Assembly: GCA_020086605.1 (NCBI GenBank)
Contig: JACBWW010000049.1
Location: 4,726,469-4,790,468, forward strand
Length of the DNA stretch: 64,000 bases
DNA from: Lanius collurio
Taxonomy: Eukaryota; Chordata; Aves; Passeriformes; Laniidae
Direction: 5' to 3'
In this document: positions 12,662-22,800 of the stretch, piece after piece
Position numbering within the stretch: the stretch's first letter is position 1
How the letters are laid out: each line of letters starts with the position of its first letter
The notes under the pieces: generated by a model
Databases searched by the model: none
What the model was told of the DNA's origin: nothing
Seen by the model: only the letters and a program-made list of their open reading frames with translations
Made by a program: the position numbers and the translations under genes

Positions 12662-15600
12662 TCCAACCATAGAACCATGATAGAAATCATAACCCAATGA
12701 AACTTCTCCTCCCTATTCTCTCCAAAAATAAACTCCACAAATCCCAGTGGCTTCATATAAAAATTAGCTTTGCCTTCCACCAGCAGCCAAGCCCCAAACT
12801 GCATCTCAGGGTGAGGTCAAGTACCCACTCTTCCTTGAAGAGCACCAAGGAGCTCAACCATTGCAGCAAATCTGAAAGGCATGGCAGCAATGCAATGTGA
12901 CACTCAGCAAGTCATCTTTGTCCTCAGCAACACTTCAGAGGAAACTGAGATAGCAGAGACATATTTCAGTGAAACAGCAGAGCAGGGTACATGTTTGAAG
13001 GGCTGCTCAGCTAGTCATCATGCCAGGAAGAAGGAAGTTTACTTTGACTTAAACTCCTCAGTCTTCAGAGGTACTAAACAGTAAAGCTGTACCTCTATGG
13101 TCCTTCTAAGATGCGAAGGTACCCCTCCTGAGCCCTGTCCTTAAGGGCTCCACTCAGCTAGAGGTGCACTTCACCCAGCTGACAGCATAAACTCCAGCTT
13201 CCCTGAAATCTTTTCAGCTTGTTTAGAAGCATCCAGCACAGGCACTGGCCTAGATTAAGAATGCAGTTATGCACACACGAATGGTCTTGACCCACTTCTC
13301 GTCACATCGTCCTGGCTACTCAGAGCTGTGAACTCTATTTATTATTAGCACCAGAACAAAAAAAAAAGCCTGTGTATGTACATGAGGTCTGACAAATGCC
13401 CACTCACTGCACAGGCAAGGAATGAAAGGAATTGTTCTATGATTTGCCTTCATCATCCTCCTCTCACCAACCCACTGAATGCCATGACTATTGAAATACC
13501 TTTGATGGGCAGTGTTTGCCTCCCCTTCAGGGCAGACACTGCTGACTGAGTTAGTCAGCACCAGTGGGCACAAGCATGGTGAACTGGACATCCTTCAAGG
13601 GGCCCAGAAGAACTCTTGATATTCAAGTAAGGAAAAGCAGCTCACAGTGAGTTCCCCTCCACACAATAACATTTTCAAGACTTAAGTTTCCCCTGCCTAA
13701 AATATACTAGACTACAAACCAGAGGGACTGCTTCAAATGAAGCCAAACATGAGGACAGTTTCTCCTTCAGAAGCATTCCTGGGTTTCAGCTCTCCTGCTC
13801 ACAAAAAAGGTAAGTAAATCCCCAGCACAGGGTAAAAAATAAGACATGTCCCACCACAACAAGCAGCAAGGCTGCTCTCCAGGATATTAAAACACCCCTC
13901 ACAGCAGCAGCACTTTTCATGCTTCGTCATCACAAGCTCTCTACAGGACTCTAATGCAGCTCACACAGAGAGGCAGTAAATGTAAACGGCTGAGATTTGC
14001 TAAAGGACAGCACAGAGGTTTTACAGTTCATCCTGAAAGAACATATGCTGCCAAAAATTGCAATTTAAATGTGAAAAATAAAGAAATTGAGCTCATCTAA
14101 ATGAAAGGGATTTGTCCCACTGTTCCTAAATGACTGCACTATTTGAAGAGGAGCATGTATGTGCACAAAAGGCAACCTTCTGCCTTCATGTTGTCAAAGA
14201 CATTTTAAAAATGTAAGCAAATCCAGAAGTTTTACTTCTAGGATAAATAGAGCTAAACAAGGCAAAGGTTATTGCATTTGTGCTCCCTGCTGACAACATA
14301 AAACTAGGATCCTTGCCCCACCTAAGCAAGCTGATGATCTGCTGAAGACTCAAAACTCCACTGCAAACTACATCTATGCTACAAGCAACTGCACCAAGTC
14401 ACCACAAAACCTGCCCTTTCAGCTACACACCCAGGCTAAACCAGTGGAGGAAATACCTACACATTGGGTTGAAAGGCTGCACTTTCAGAAGTTATTTTAA
14501 AATGTGCTACAGAACCAGCAGACAGCACTGCACACAAACGCTCCAAAATCTTGGCGACTTACTGTTTTGTAGACACAGTTGCAAACACTGCTCTCCCACC
14601 TGCGAGAGTCCCACCCTTCATTGCACAAAACTTACAGCACTGACCTAAGCACAAGAAACAGGCTGTCAGCACAAAAGATGTTTTGAAACCAAAGTTACAA
14701 ACTGGACTGACTTCACAATTATAACTATCAAGCACCAAACACAGTGCTGTAAGGAAAAGCATTGCTTCAGTTTTCCCAAAGGAACAGAGCACAAAGGTGG
14801 CAGGTAACCTCCAGTGCTCTGAATTACATAGAAAAGGGAAGAAAAGAACCACATCCTTCCTTTTTTTGCAGATACCAGTGCTCCCTGCTCATATAACCCC
14901 AAAAGATTTCTGCCACAGTAGAACTGCCACAGGCCACTCCCTGCAGTCATGCAACACCCACAGCCCTTCACACCAACCCCCCAAAGCAGAAGAGCAGCCA
15001 GGTGAGAAGAGCAGCTACGTGAGAGTCTGTGCATAGCACAAGGAAGAGAAGCCACCCCTATAGAAACCACTTTATAAAAAAAAGCACAAGCCTGGTTTCT
15101 CAGGGTGGGGATCTGCACTCAAACCTCACCCAGCTGCTGGGGTCACAGAAAGGCTGTCCTGGTCCTGCTGTGACCCACCTGGCTCTGCAAAGCCTCCTCT
15201 GCCCTTCTGCTGGCACCTGCCCACACACAACCAACCGTACAGTGAGACAGAAGGACCTGCCCAAAGATCCAGCCAGAGACTGAGGTGTAAAAACAGCACC
15301 CACTATCTGAAGGCAGGTACAGAAAGAAGAATGTCCCGTTCCTCTTCTCTCCCATGTGTGCTGGCTATCGTTAAGTACTTATCACTACAAAACCCTTCTG
15401 TTTTCCACGATCTAACAAAGACCAACATGCATGGTGGTGATGGAAGAGCAGTCAACCACTGAGTGCATCACAGCTGGGTAACCCAACCAATTCTCACACT
15501 GTGCCTTTTGGGCTGTGCCTCCTCCCACTCCTTCTGGCAGGGGCACTACTTTAATTTCAATGCTTGCCAACAGCTCAGGACACACGAATTCAAGCTCTTG

Positions 15601-18299
15601 CACCACTACACAGTTCCTGGGTGGTCACAGGCAACTCATTTTCTTGCTTGTGCTTTTATTCCCCATCTGCAAAGGAAAGGTGTCTTCCCCACAATGGGAA
15701 GATGTGGTACCTTCCCGCTTCAGCATTGCTGTAGAAGGATTAATAAGAATGAAGCATTCACAAAGATAAGCCTGATGAGCATGCAAGACATGGAAGTGGA
15801 AGTATCACTAATAAATGTAGTTCTAAACAGATAATTTATCTTTCTCCTAAAAAAATATTTTTCCTGTCAAATTTGCAGCTTTATGTTCAGGTCAGTATGT
15901 GAACAATTCTCTTTCCACAGCTGAATCCTTCCACTGCCTTATGTCAAAATGAAACATCAAAACCCTGACTTACTTACTTTTTAAGTAAACACAGATGAGT
16001 TGCAGGCTCCTTGCAATATTATGTTGTGCTGCAAACCATACTTCACTGACAGTCAAAAACACACCAGGTCTGACCAAACCAGAACAAACTTTAAACTAAT
16101 AACTGTGTTGAAGAAGTATTAAGCACATTTTCTTCCCCTTCACAGTGAGACAGTGCATGTGTCAGAACAGTATCAGCCCTGAGCTGTGTCAGACACGCTC
16201 TTTTTGTGCTCTTATGAGTTGCAAATAGATCCAAAGTTGTACAGCAGAGATGTCAGATACAAAACAGTTCAGCAGAAGCTGAGCATTGTAACTGGCTCTG
16301 TTTACAACTATCACAGTCCCAGAACAGATTAAGAGCTGGCCACACATATTTAATACTGTTAACCGCGTACAAAGATAACATAGCTTTATTCAATAAAATA
16401 TTTTCTTTGAAACTTTGATAGAGCCAAAGTTCTGTTAGAGCCAATTACTGGTAAACAGTTCCACTCTTCTTCCCACAGCTAGCAAACATGATTATTTCCT
16501 TCCCTCTTTCCCCATTTTTCCTTCTGCTCCAATTTTTAGGTAATTTTCCTGTCCTGACTGATGTTGTAAAGAAGTGTTCTCTAAACCAGTTGTATCTGAA
16601 CATCCTGAGTATGGGCTGTGTGTAAAAACTGAGGGACTCCTCCACCCCCAGCCCAGTCTATCGCTCTCTCTCAAGCCAGGCTGTTCCACTGCGTGACTCT
16701 GACAAACAATCTGCCACTTCAGCAAACGCACTGACCAGAGCCACCACACAAATCAGATTGTGAAGGAGAGCGTGTGCGAGAAAGATCTCCCAACTGCAGC
16801 TGCCACACAGCTCCTCACTTACCCAGTCGTGCAGGGGTGGTGCAGGGGTCAACAGAGTCTCAAAACCTTTAAGTGCCCGGAGGTGAACTGGACTTCAGAG
16901 AAACTTCTTAATTGAAGAGAGAAAAAAGATGCTAAGACTGAAAAAGAAGGGAGTAAATGAAGGGATATGAGATCTGAAGCAGCAAGGAGAAAGCAAGTGG
17001 GAAAGTATTGTGAGGACCTGATGAGAGAATTCTCCCCATTCTTCTAACTTGGGAAGCATCAGCATGCCGTTCTAATTAACAGTACTCAAGTGGCAAAGAC
17101 AATATAGCGACACTACTCTTGAGCATTATGGACGCAGAAGTGACATTTCACCTGCCAAAATCATCCCTGGCAAAACTTCACCAACAACACCAAGCATGAA
17201 ATTGGCCCAGAGTTGCATTAAGACAATAAAGGCTTTGTTTCAGGAGATATGGGGCATTTCTGGTTCTTTATAATAAAGCTCAGCAAACAATTGTTTATTG
17301 TCCCTGAGCAAATATCGCTGACATCAAACCAGCAGCCATCACATTCACAGAACACACTGTCTGTCCATATATTGCTAGGAAAACATCTATCAACCAAGCA
17401 ACAGATTTCCACTGTCCTGTTCATATCACAAGAAAATTAAAGACATTTTAAATGCCTCCCAAATCGCCTACCAGATCTACAAGCAGTCATTCTCATTTTC
17501 AGCAACATCCTTCCACACTCCTACTTCTCTGCCAAGTCCATGAAAGTTAAATGTCCTGACTGGTGCTACAGGACTCAGCGCACACACAGACATACAACAC
17601 TGAGCAGCTCTGCTGCCAGAGTTATTCAACAATACTCCCACCACAAACTATACACTGCAACCACACTGTGCTCGCACAGAAGCATCTTTTTCTCCTTCTG
17701 TTGCATTTTTGTTTGACCATGCGAATTCTCAATGAAATCCCACGAGTTCACATGTTCCGGCTGCTCTCTCGAGTTTGCCACAAGCATGCCCTGGACTTAC
17801 AGGCTCTGCTCCAACGCCAGCCACGGCTGTACACCACATCTGCACAGTATCGATTTATGCCAGACCTCATTAAGCTATGAAAAAATTCAATGGCTGAAGC
17901 AAACAAGTATTTCAGGCACACAAAGTTCCTGTACTGCACCCCTTCTTCCTTATGCACCCCCAAAATGCATTTATCCGTGCAGTTTCCCCAGCCAGCTGTG
18001 CAGCCTTTCAACCCAATGCATAGGAAAATTTGGACATCTGAATTCTCGGGATCCTTGAGGGAAACTTTGACAGACCCAGGTGAAAGCGATGGGAGCAGAG
18101 GAGAAGCAGCTCCTCGGGGCTTGTCCCATTCCCAACTTCTACTTGTTTTAAAGATCTGTAAGGAGACATCCACTGCCAACGCTAGAAGTTCAGCTGCTCT
18201 GAATGCTCATTTTACAGGACACCACGTATAGGAAATATACGTACTTTTCCGACTCCTCTATCCATCCACCACTACCCACTCCCCCAGTCCTGCCAGCCT
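12662..18299. other. Probable first intron of a minus-strand gene, A/C-rich on plus
   Basis: No exon, mobile element or RNA gene recognised. Base counts in three sampled 60-base rows (14401, 16021 and 17581) sum to A 63, C 59, G 26, T 32 on the plus strand, so the minus strand is G- and T-rich. Vertebrate non-template strands downstream of CpG-island promoters tend to be G/T-rich, so this fits leftward transcription from the island. CpG dinucleotides rise from about 17.7 kb toward the island. A 53-codon plus-strand ORF (17719-17880) is treated as a finding, not a gene. Confidence 0.45.
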
Positions 18300-18712
18300 G
18301 CACCCACAGAACCCCGCGGGACTATCAGGGTGCTCACACAGCTGCAAGAGTCACCAAAGGATCAACTCTGCCCTCAAAAACGCGCCGAACACACCACGGG
18401 CACACCGAACACCCACCGGCTCCAAGGCCCCGGCGAGCCGGGGACACCCGCAGGGGGCGGCGGGACCGGCAGCACCGCCGGAGCTCCGCACACCCCGGGC
18501 ACCCTCCTGCTTGCTCCCCCTTTAATTTATGCACAGCCACGACGAACTCCCCGTGTTTCCCTTCACGAAGGAAGGCGCGGGTGCCCCCCCAGCCGGGACC
18601 CACCGCTCCTCCCTCTCCTCCCCGGGAGCCACCGTCCCTCAGCCCCGCCGGGCTGGGATATCCCGTCGCTCCGCGCCAGCGCCTTTGTGTGCGGAGAAGA
18701 CACAGAACCTAC

Positions 18713-18870
18713 CTCGGCGGGGCGGCTCTACCCGCCCGGCAGCGTGGGGGACGAGGGCTGGGGCAGCCGAGGGGGCACAGAGAGGAGCAGCCGCTGCCCG
18801 CCCGCCCGATGCCGCCGGAGTGTCCGCCCGGCCCCGCCACACGCGCGGAGCCGGCCCGGCCGCGCCTGAG
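18713..18870 (-). other. Candidate 5' untranslated first exon (minus strand)
   Basis: Reading the minus strand, the sequence ends in CCGCCCCGCCGAG followed by the donor GTAGGT, so the exon would end at 18713 and the intron start at 18712. The 5' boundary is a guess set just downstream of the GC boxes at 18880-18900. There is no ATG on the minus strand between 18721 and 18900, so if this is an exon it is untranslated there. No transcript evidence is available. The matching acceptor was not found and may lie beyond position 1. Confidence 0.4.
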
Positions 18871-18879
18871 GGGAGCGGC

Positions 18880-18900
18880 GGGGCGGGCCGGGGGCGGGCC
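18880..18900 (+). promoter_or_regulatory. Twin GC boxes overlapping a G-quadruplex motif
   Basis: Two Sp1/KLF-type GC boxes lie end to end, GGGGCGGGCC at 18880-18889 and GGGGGCGGGCC at 18890-18900. The same bases give four G runs of at least three with loops of 1, 2 and 1 bases (18880-18898), which fits the canonical G-quadruplex pattern. They lie about 170 bases upstream of the minus-strand donor at 18713, so they could mark the core promoter. Confidence 0.6.
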
Positions 18901-18904
18901 CGGC

Positions 18905-18913
18905 GCTGAGTCA
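18905..18913 (+). promoter_or_regulatory. NF-E2 / antioxidant-response / AP-1 type site
   Basis: GCTGAGTCA on the plus strand, TGACTCAGC on the minus strand. This fits the NF-E2 and ARE core TGACnnnGC bound by NRF2-small MAF dimers, and contains the AP-1 heptamer. It sits five bases beyond the GC boxes in the densest part of the CpG island, where such a site is likelier to matter than one in bulk DNA. Binding is not shown. Confidence 0.5.
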
Positions 18914-18984
18914 CCGCCGCGGCCGCCCCGCCGCCTCCTTTGTTGTCAGGCGTGGAAAAATCCGGGGTGGCGGGGATGGCTAGG

Positions 18985-18994
18985 GGGAAATCCC
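18985..18994 (+). promoter_or_regulatory. Kappa-B type site
   Basis: GGGAAATCCC is a perfect inverted-repeat decamer fitting the NF-kappa-B consensus GGGRNNYYCC. It lies about 80 bases from the NF-E2/ARE-type site within the CpG island and within a G-rich run of sequence. Function is inferred from the motif alone. Confidence 0.45.
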
Positions 18995-19153
18995 GAGGGA
19001 AACGGGGGAAAAACGGGGCCGTGTGGCGGCCTGGGCCGGGCTCCAGGGGCTCAGTGCCGCCCTGCCCCGGGAGGAACGACGCGTGTGGGGCCAGCCACGG
19101 GTGGGTCTCGGACTCCTGCCGGGGCCGTGGGTCCGCTGAGCGGCCCCGCTCAC

Positions 19154-19260
19154 CTGCGGGACCAAGTGCTCTCTCCATGGATGAAAATCTCCAATCTGTG
19201 CTTGCCTTTAACTTTCCCGAGTGATTCCTTCCCGTGTCCCGGAGCCCTGTGGCTGTGGAT
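19154..19260 (-). other. Candidate alternative first exon (minus strand)
   Basis: On the minus strand CCCGCAG is followed by GTGAGC, a near-consensus donor, with the exon end at 19154. A minus-strand ATG at 19176-19178 lies 25 bases inside, giving M-E-R-A-L-G-P-A before the junction. The 5' end is arbitrary. It sits on the upstream edge of the CpG island, a usual place for an alternative first exon, but could be a chance donor. Confidence 0.3.
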
Positions 19261-19854
19261 ATTCCCACTTTATTCTGTCGGAATTGAGATTTCCATCCTA
19301 GTCAGAGGCCAAGAGGTCACGGCCAGGCAGCCAAAATGTGTTCGGTGCGCCCAAAATCTGTCTCCCGAGTGAGCACTACACGACGGGGACATGAGAGAGA
19401 ACCTGGGACACGGCATAGCTTGCACAGACTTCGGGAATGAACCCAAACAAAGAAAGACATTTGGGGATGAAATATGTGTTTACATACTGGAGTACACACT
19501 GGGATTAAATAGATTTCTTTTGTATATTTATCACTGGGATTATTTTGCGTATCTTCAAAACAGATGACTTGAATCACAGTACGGCAGCTTGAGTCATCTG
19601 AGGGATGGAAAGCTCAGTAATTTGAGGAGCTGCGCATTCGGCATCCCTTGGGCTGCGAAGACAGACCCTTCCCCTGCAAAACCCCCAGCCTCAGAAGTCC
19701 CAGCAGGAAGAATGTTGGGTGCTCAGCAGATGGTGCTGTTTCCACCGAATTTATGCTAAATAACCCACTGCCCCAGGATGGGAAGGGCAGCGGGTGAGTT
19801 GGAAGAAACACGTTTTCTGTGAGGCAGGGCTGAAATCCGGAGTGCTGGTGTGTA

Positions 19855-19857
<3 letters not shown>

Positions 19858-19890
<33 letters not shown>
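19858..19890. repeat. (A)33 homopolymer
   Basis: Thirty-three consecutive A residues. No AATAAA or similar signal occurs in the preceding 50 bases and no duplication flanks it, so a processed-transcript tail is unlikely. Length is prone to sequencing error. It creates a poly-phenylalanine frame on the minus strand that is not a gene. Confidence 0.9.
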
Positions 19891-19892
<2 letters not shown>

Positions 19893-22800
19893 CTGTTCAG
19901 GTCTTTGTGTGCAGCTGTTCTTCCAATAGGAATAAACGGCAGCCGGGGTGAAACCTAGGAAATAGATTAAATCCAGGGCACCAGTGGCCATTGTCACATC
20001 TGGTTCAATTCAAGCCTGCTGCCAAGCACCAACATAAACAATCAGAGCTGTCCTGTGAACAGATGAAATGTTAAAAAATACTCAGTGCTCCTCCAAAAGT
20101 TTCTTGTGACATGCCAAGTTGGACAACCATTTGTGTTGTCCATGTTCACAGTGTCCACCCTGGCAATGGGCAGCCTCATTCCCCAGCACTTTCCATTACA
20201 GGAATGTTGTGGGATATAGTTGTTCTGTATGTGGTACTCATGGACACTGTATGAAAAAAAAAAAAAACTCATAAAAATCGATTTTTTTAAAATAAATGGG
20301 ATAAAATTATGTGCCTGGATGAACGAGGCAGTATAAATATTGATTAGTTCCCCGGTCTGTGAGCAACCCTCCATCTGAAGCATAGGAGGGGGAAATAGTT
20401 TATGGCCAGAAAATTGCAAACAGCAACGAAATAAAATTAATTGCAAGGCCAGCAGAATGCTGGATTTCCCTATCTTTTGCATTCTTGACCTTACAGACCT
20501 CTCCATATCATTGCTGTATCCAAGCATTAACCATTTGTATTCTAAAGACACTTTGGAGTTGCCCTGATCAAGTTTTGTCTCTGTTGCCTTAGACACTGCC
20601 CAGGCAGTTGTCCCTGTTCTGAAACCTGACACCTCACATCGGTGTTTCCCAACCCTTCCTCGGCTCAGACAGCTATTTTGTTGTGATATGTATGATCTTC
20701 CCAGCAGATCCTGCACATCCACACCTTTAAATGGAATGTAACACTTTTCTGAAGAAAAATTACAAAAAAACTCTGTGTCTCTTGCCATGGCTTGTTAAAG
20801 GAGCACGGGCATTTTTCACGGTGTTTTGTTCCAGGGTTACATTCAGTTTAAGTGTGTGGTTATGCAGTTCACAGGTGCAGATTTAGCAAAGTCCACACAC
20901 ACACACGATTCTGTTGTGCTTTGTGAAATTACTGTAATGCTGTGCAACCCCTAAGCTACCATGGCTGGATCCAGACCCGAAAAATATTGCTGGACATAAG
21001 CGAGAAAGGGGAAGATTTGTGAGGGGCAGAAAGCTGAAAGAACACACCAAGGACACACCTGAAGACCAGCAATGGCTGAGATCAACCTGTTATTGTGTTG
21101 TCTTAATTTCTCACTCAGTGCCTCATAAAAGACAGTGGTCAAATGATAGCTCTGAGTCAAACACCTCACAAGCAATTTAAGGGATAATCTGAGTCATCTC
21201 ATTGCCTGGTTTTGGTGCGACAGCTGCCGGGTACCTCAGACCCCTGGCAGGAGAATGAGTCAGTCCAGCTCAGCTGCAGCCCCTAAGAGAAGAAAACGAG
21301 TGGTCAGCATTGTCTCCCATCTGTGAGCCACTCAGATTCCTGGAATTCCTGTTCCTTCTTTAAGGCACATTGTATGTGCCTCTTGCCTTTTGACCACATG
21401 AAAATTACAGTCCATGGTTCATGTGATGAAGGAATTTGGCCTCAACTGCATTTTACTCATGACAAACCTTCTCCCCTCAGCACTGTGGGCACTGAAACTC
21501 TAGAAAGTGCTTGAAAAAGCCTCAGGGATCTTTCTAGATGAAAAGCAATATATAAATGCAGAACATTACCATTTTATTTGAAATGAAAAGCAGTGTATTG
21601 GAATAAAAAAAATTAATAAATGGGCTGCACTTGCAACAAAATGATTCACTGTAAATACTTAACATGAAAAAATTCCCTTATAATATTATAGCCAAAAGTG
21701 CATAGACATTCTGTCATATGATTGTCACGGGACATATGTAGTATGTACTTTGGTATTTTGGTATCTCGTGAATCAAGTATTATGTATTTTAATTGCCTGT
21801 CACTGTTTGTATTTCTTTTTCATCAAACTGCAGAATTAAAAGCAAAATCATCCTTTAATTTAAATCCCTCTTTATGAGACAGGGAATTGCATTTTATGCC
21901 GTGACTGCACCATACCTGGCTTTTGAGTATTACCACATTATAACCTTAAATAACAGTAAGAACAATTTTAGTGTAGCAGAAACAAAGTGGAGTATTTTAC
22001 AGGGGCAGACACAAGTGGAGTCAGCTGCTGTGGGATTCCCCTTCCTTAGTTTTAGCTGTCTGCAAGCAGATGTCTCGTCTAAGCAGGTCATGAAGGCTGG
22101 GTTAGAGGTAGGTACCCTCAGAGAGAGATTTGTGCCTCCTACCCTAAATGTCCGTATTAGAACTGGATTAATTGCTTTGGAAATGCTTCTGCTGGTTGTA
22201 TAAGGCAGCACCTGACCAGCTTCAGTTAGATGCCTTCCTCAGAATTTCTTTAACTTTGTGTAATTCCTTCACCTTGAGTGGCAAAATCGCTCCCCATTGC
22301 CTGCTCCCCTTTGCAAACAGGAGTTGAGTGCTGCCTGTACACCAGGATTTTTATTCCACATAGTGTGGGGAAGCACTGACTTGAATCACGGGAGACTGTG
22401 GTTTTCTTTATTCCCCTGTAACCACTTTAAATGTAATTTTTTCCTAGATTATTAATTTAAAAGAAGGAAATAAACTGGAATGCAGGTTGCTATGAATGTT
22501 TTTCCATACCGTAATTCTGTAGAAACATCAGTTAAGTACATGAAGAAACATCTGCTATGCACATAGATGAATGAATATCTATAGGAACTGAACAATATGA
22601 CTTTGGAGTTTGCAGGGTTTTCTTTACACAAAGCCAGGGGCATAAAAGGGATTTCCTCCAAGTTTTCCTGTGTATTAATAATGAAGATCAGGATGCCACC
22701 TTTGCTTCCTCCCCTTCTGAGCATACAGTGAAAGGAAATGGTTCTGGATCGAATCACAAAGAGCAGTGGAAAAAAACAGACTACACTCCACGCTGGCACT

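Larger units (their letters stand above)
18300..19170 (-). promoter_or_regulatory. CpG-island promoter, inferred leftward
   Basis: CpG and G+C density jump sharply: about 8 CpGs in 18661-18720 and about 12 in 18841-18900, against roughly none to two per row in the flanks. The interval contains GC boxes, an NF-E2/ARE-type site, a kappa-B-type site and two minus-strand splice donors (exon ends at 18713 and 19154). No TATA box is obvious, as usual for CpG-island promoters. Plus-strand donors in the island are weak, the best being GTGGGT near 19100. Direction is therefore inferred as minus; bidirectional firing is possible. Edges are approximate. Confidence 0.85.

Noticed and set aside
14666..15118. 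150-codon minus-strand frame in the inferred intron
   Set aside because: Cys/Leu-rich, no recognisable domain, and overlaps other open frames. Length is within chance for this window.
16817..16860. Strong donor-like GTAAGTGAG on the minus strand, exon end at 16823
   Set aside because: The hexamer GTAAGT is expected about 15 times per strand in 64 kb, and the upstream acceptor is poor. Not enough for an exon call.
18203..19372. 389-codon plus-strand open frame
   Set aside because: It crosses the CpG island, where high GC depletes stop codons in all frames. The product is Pro/Arg/Gly-rich low-complexity with no domain, and overlapping frames on both strands are open too.
19858..19890. A33 run as the tail of a processed pseudogene
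   Set aside because: No poly(A) signal or exon-like sequence precedes it, and birds have few processed pseudogenes because CR1 rarely mobilises mRNAs.
19614..19997. 127-codon minus-strand frame
   Set aside because: Held open by the 33-base A run, which encodes a run of phenylalanine. No domain or conserved pattern.
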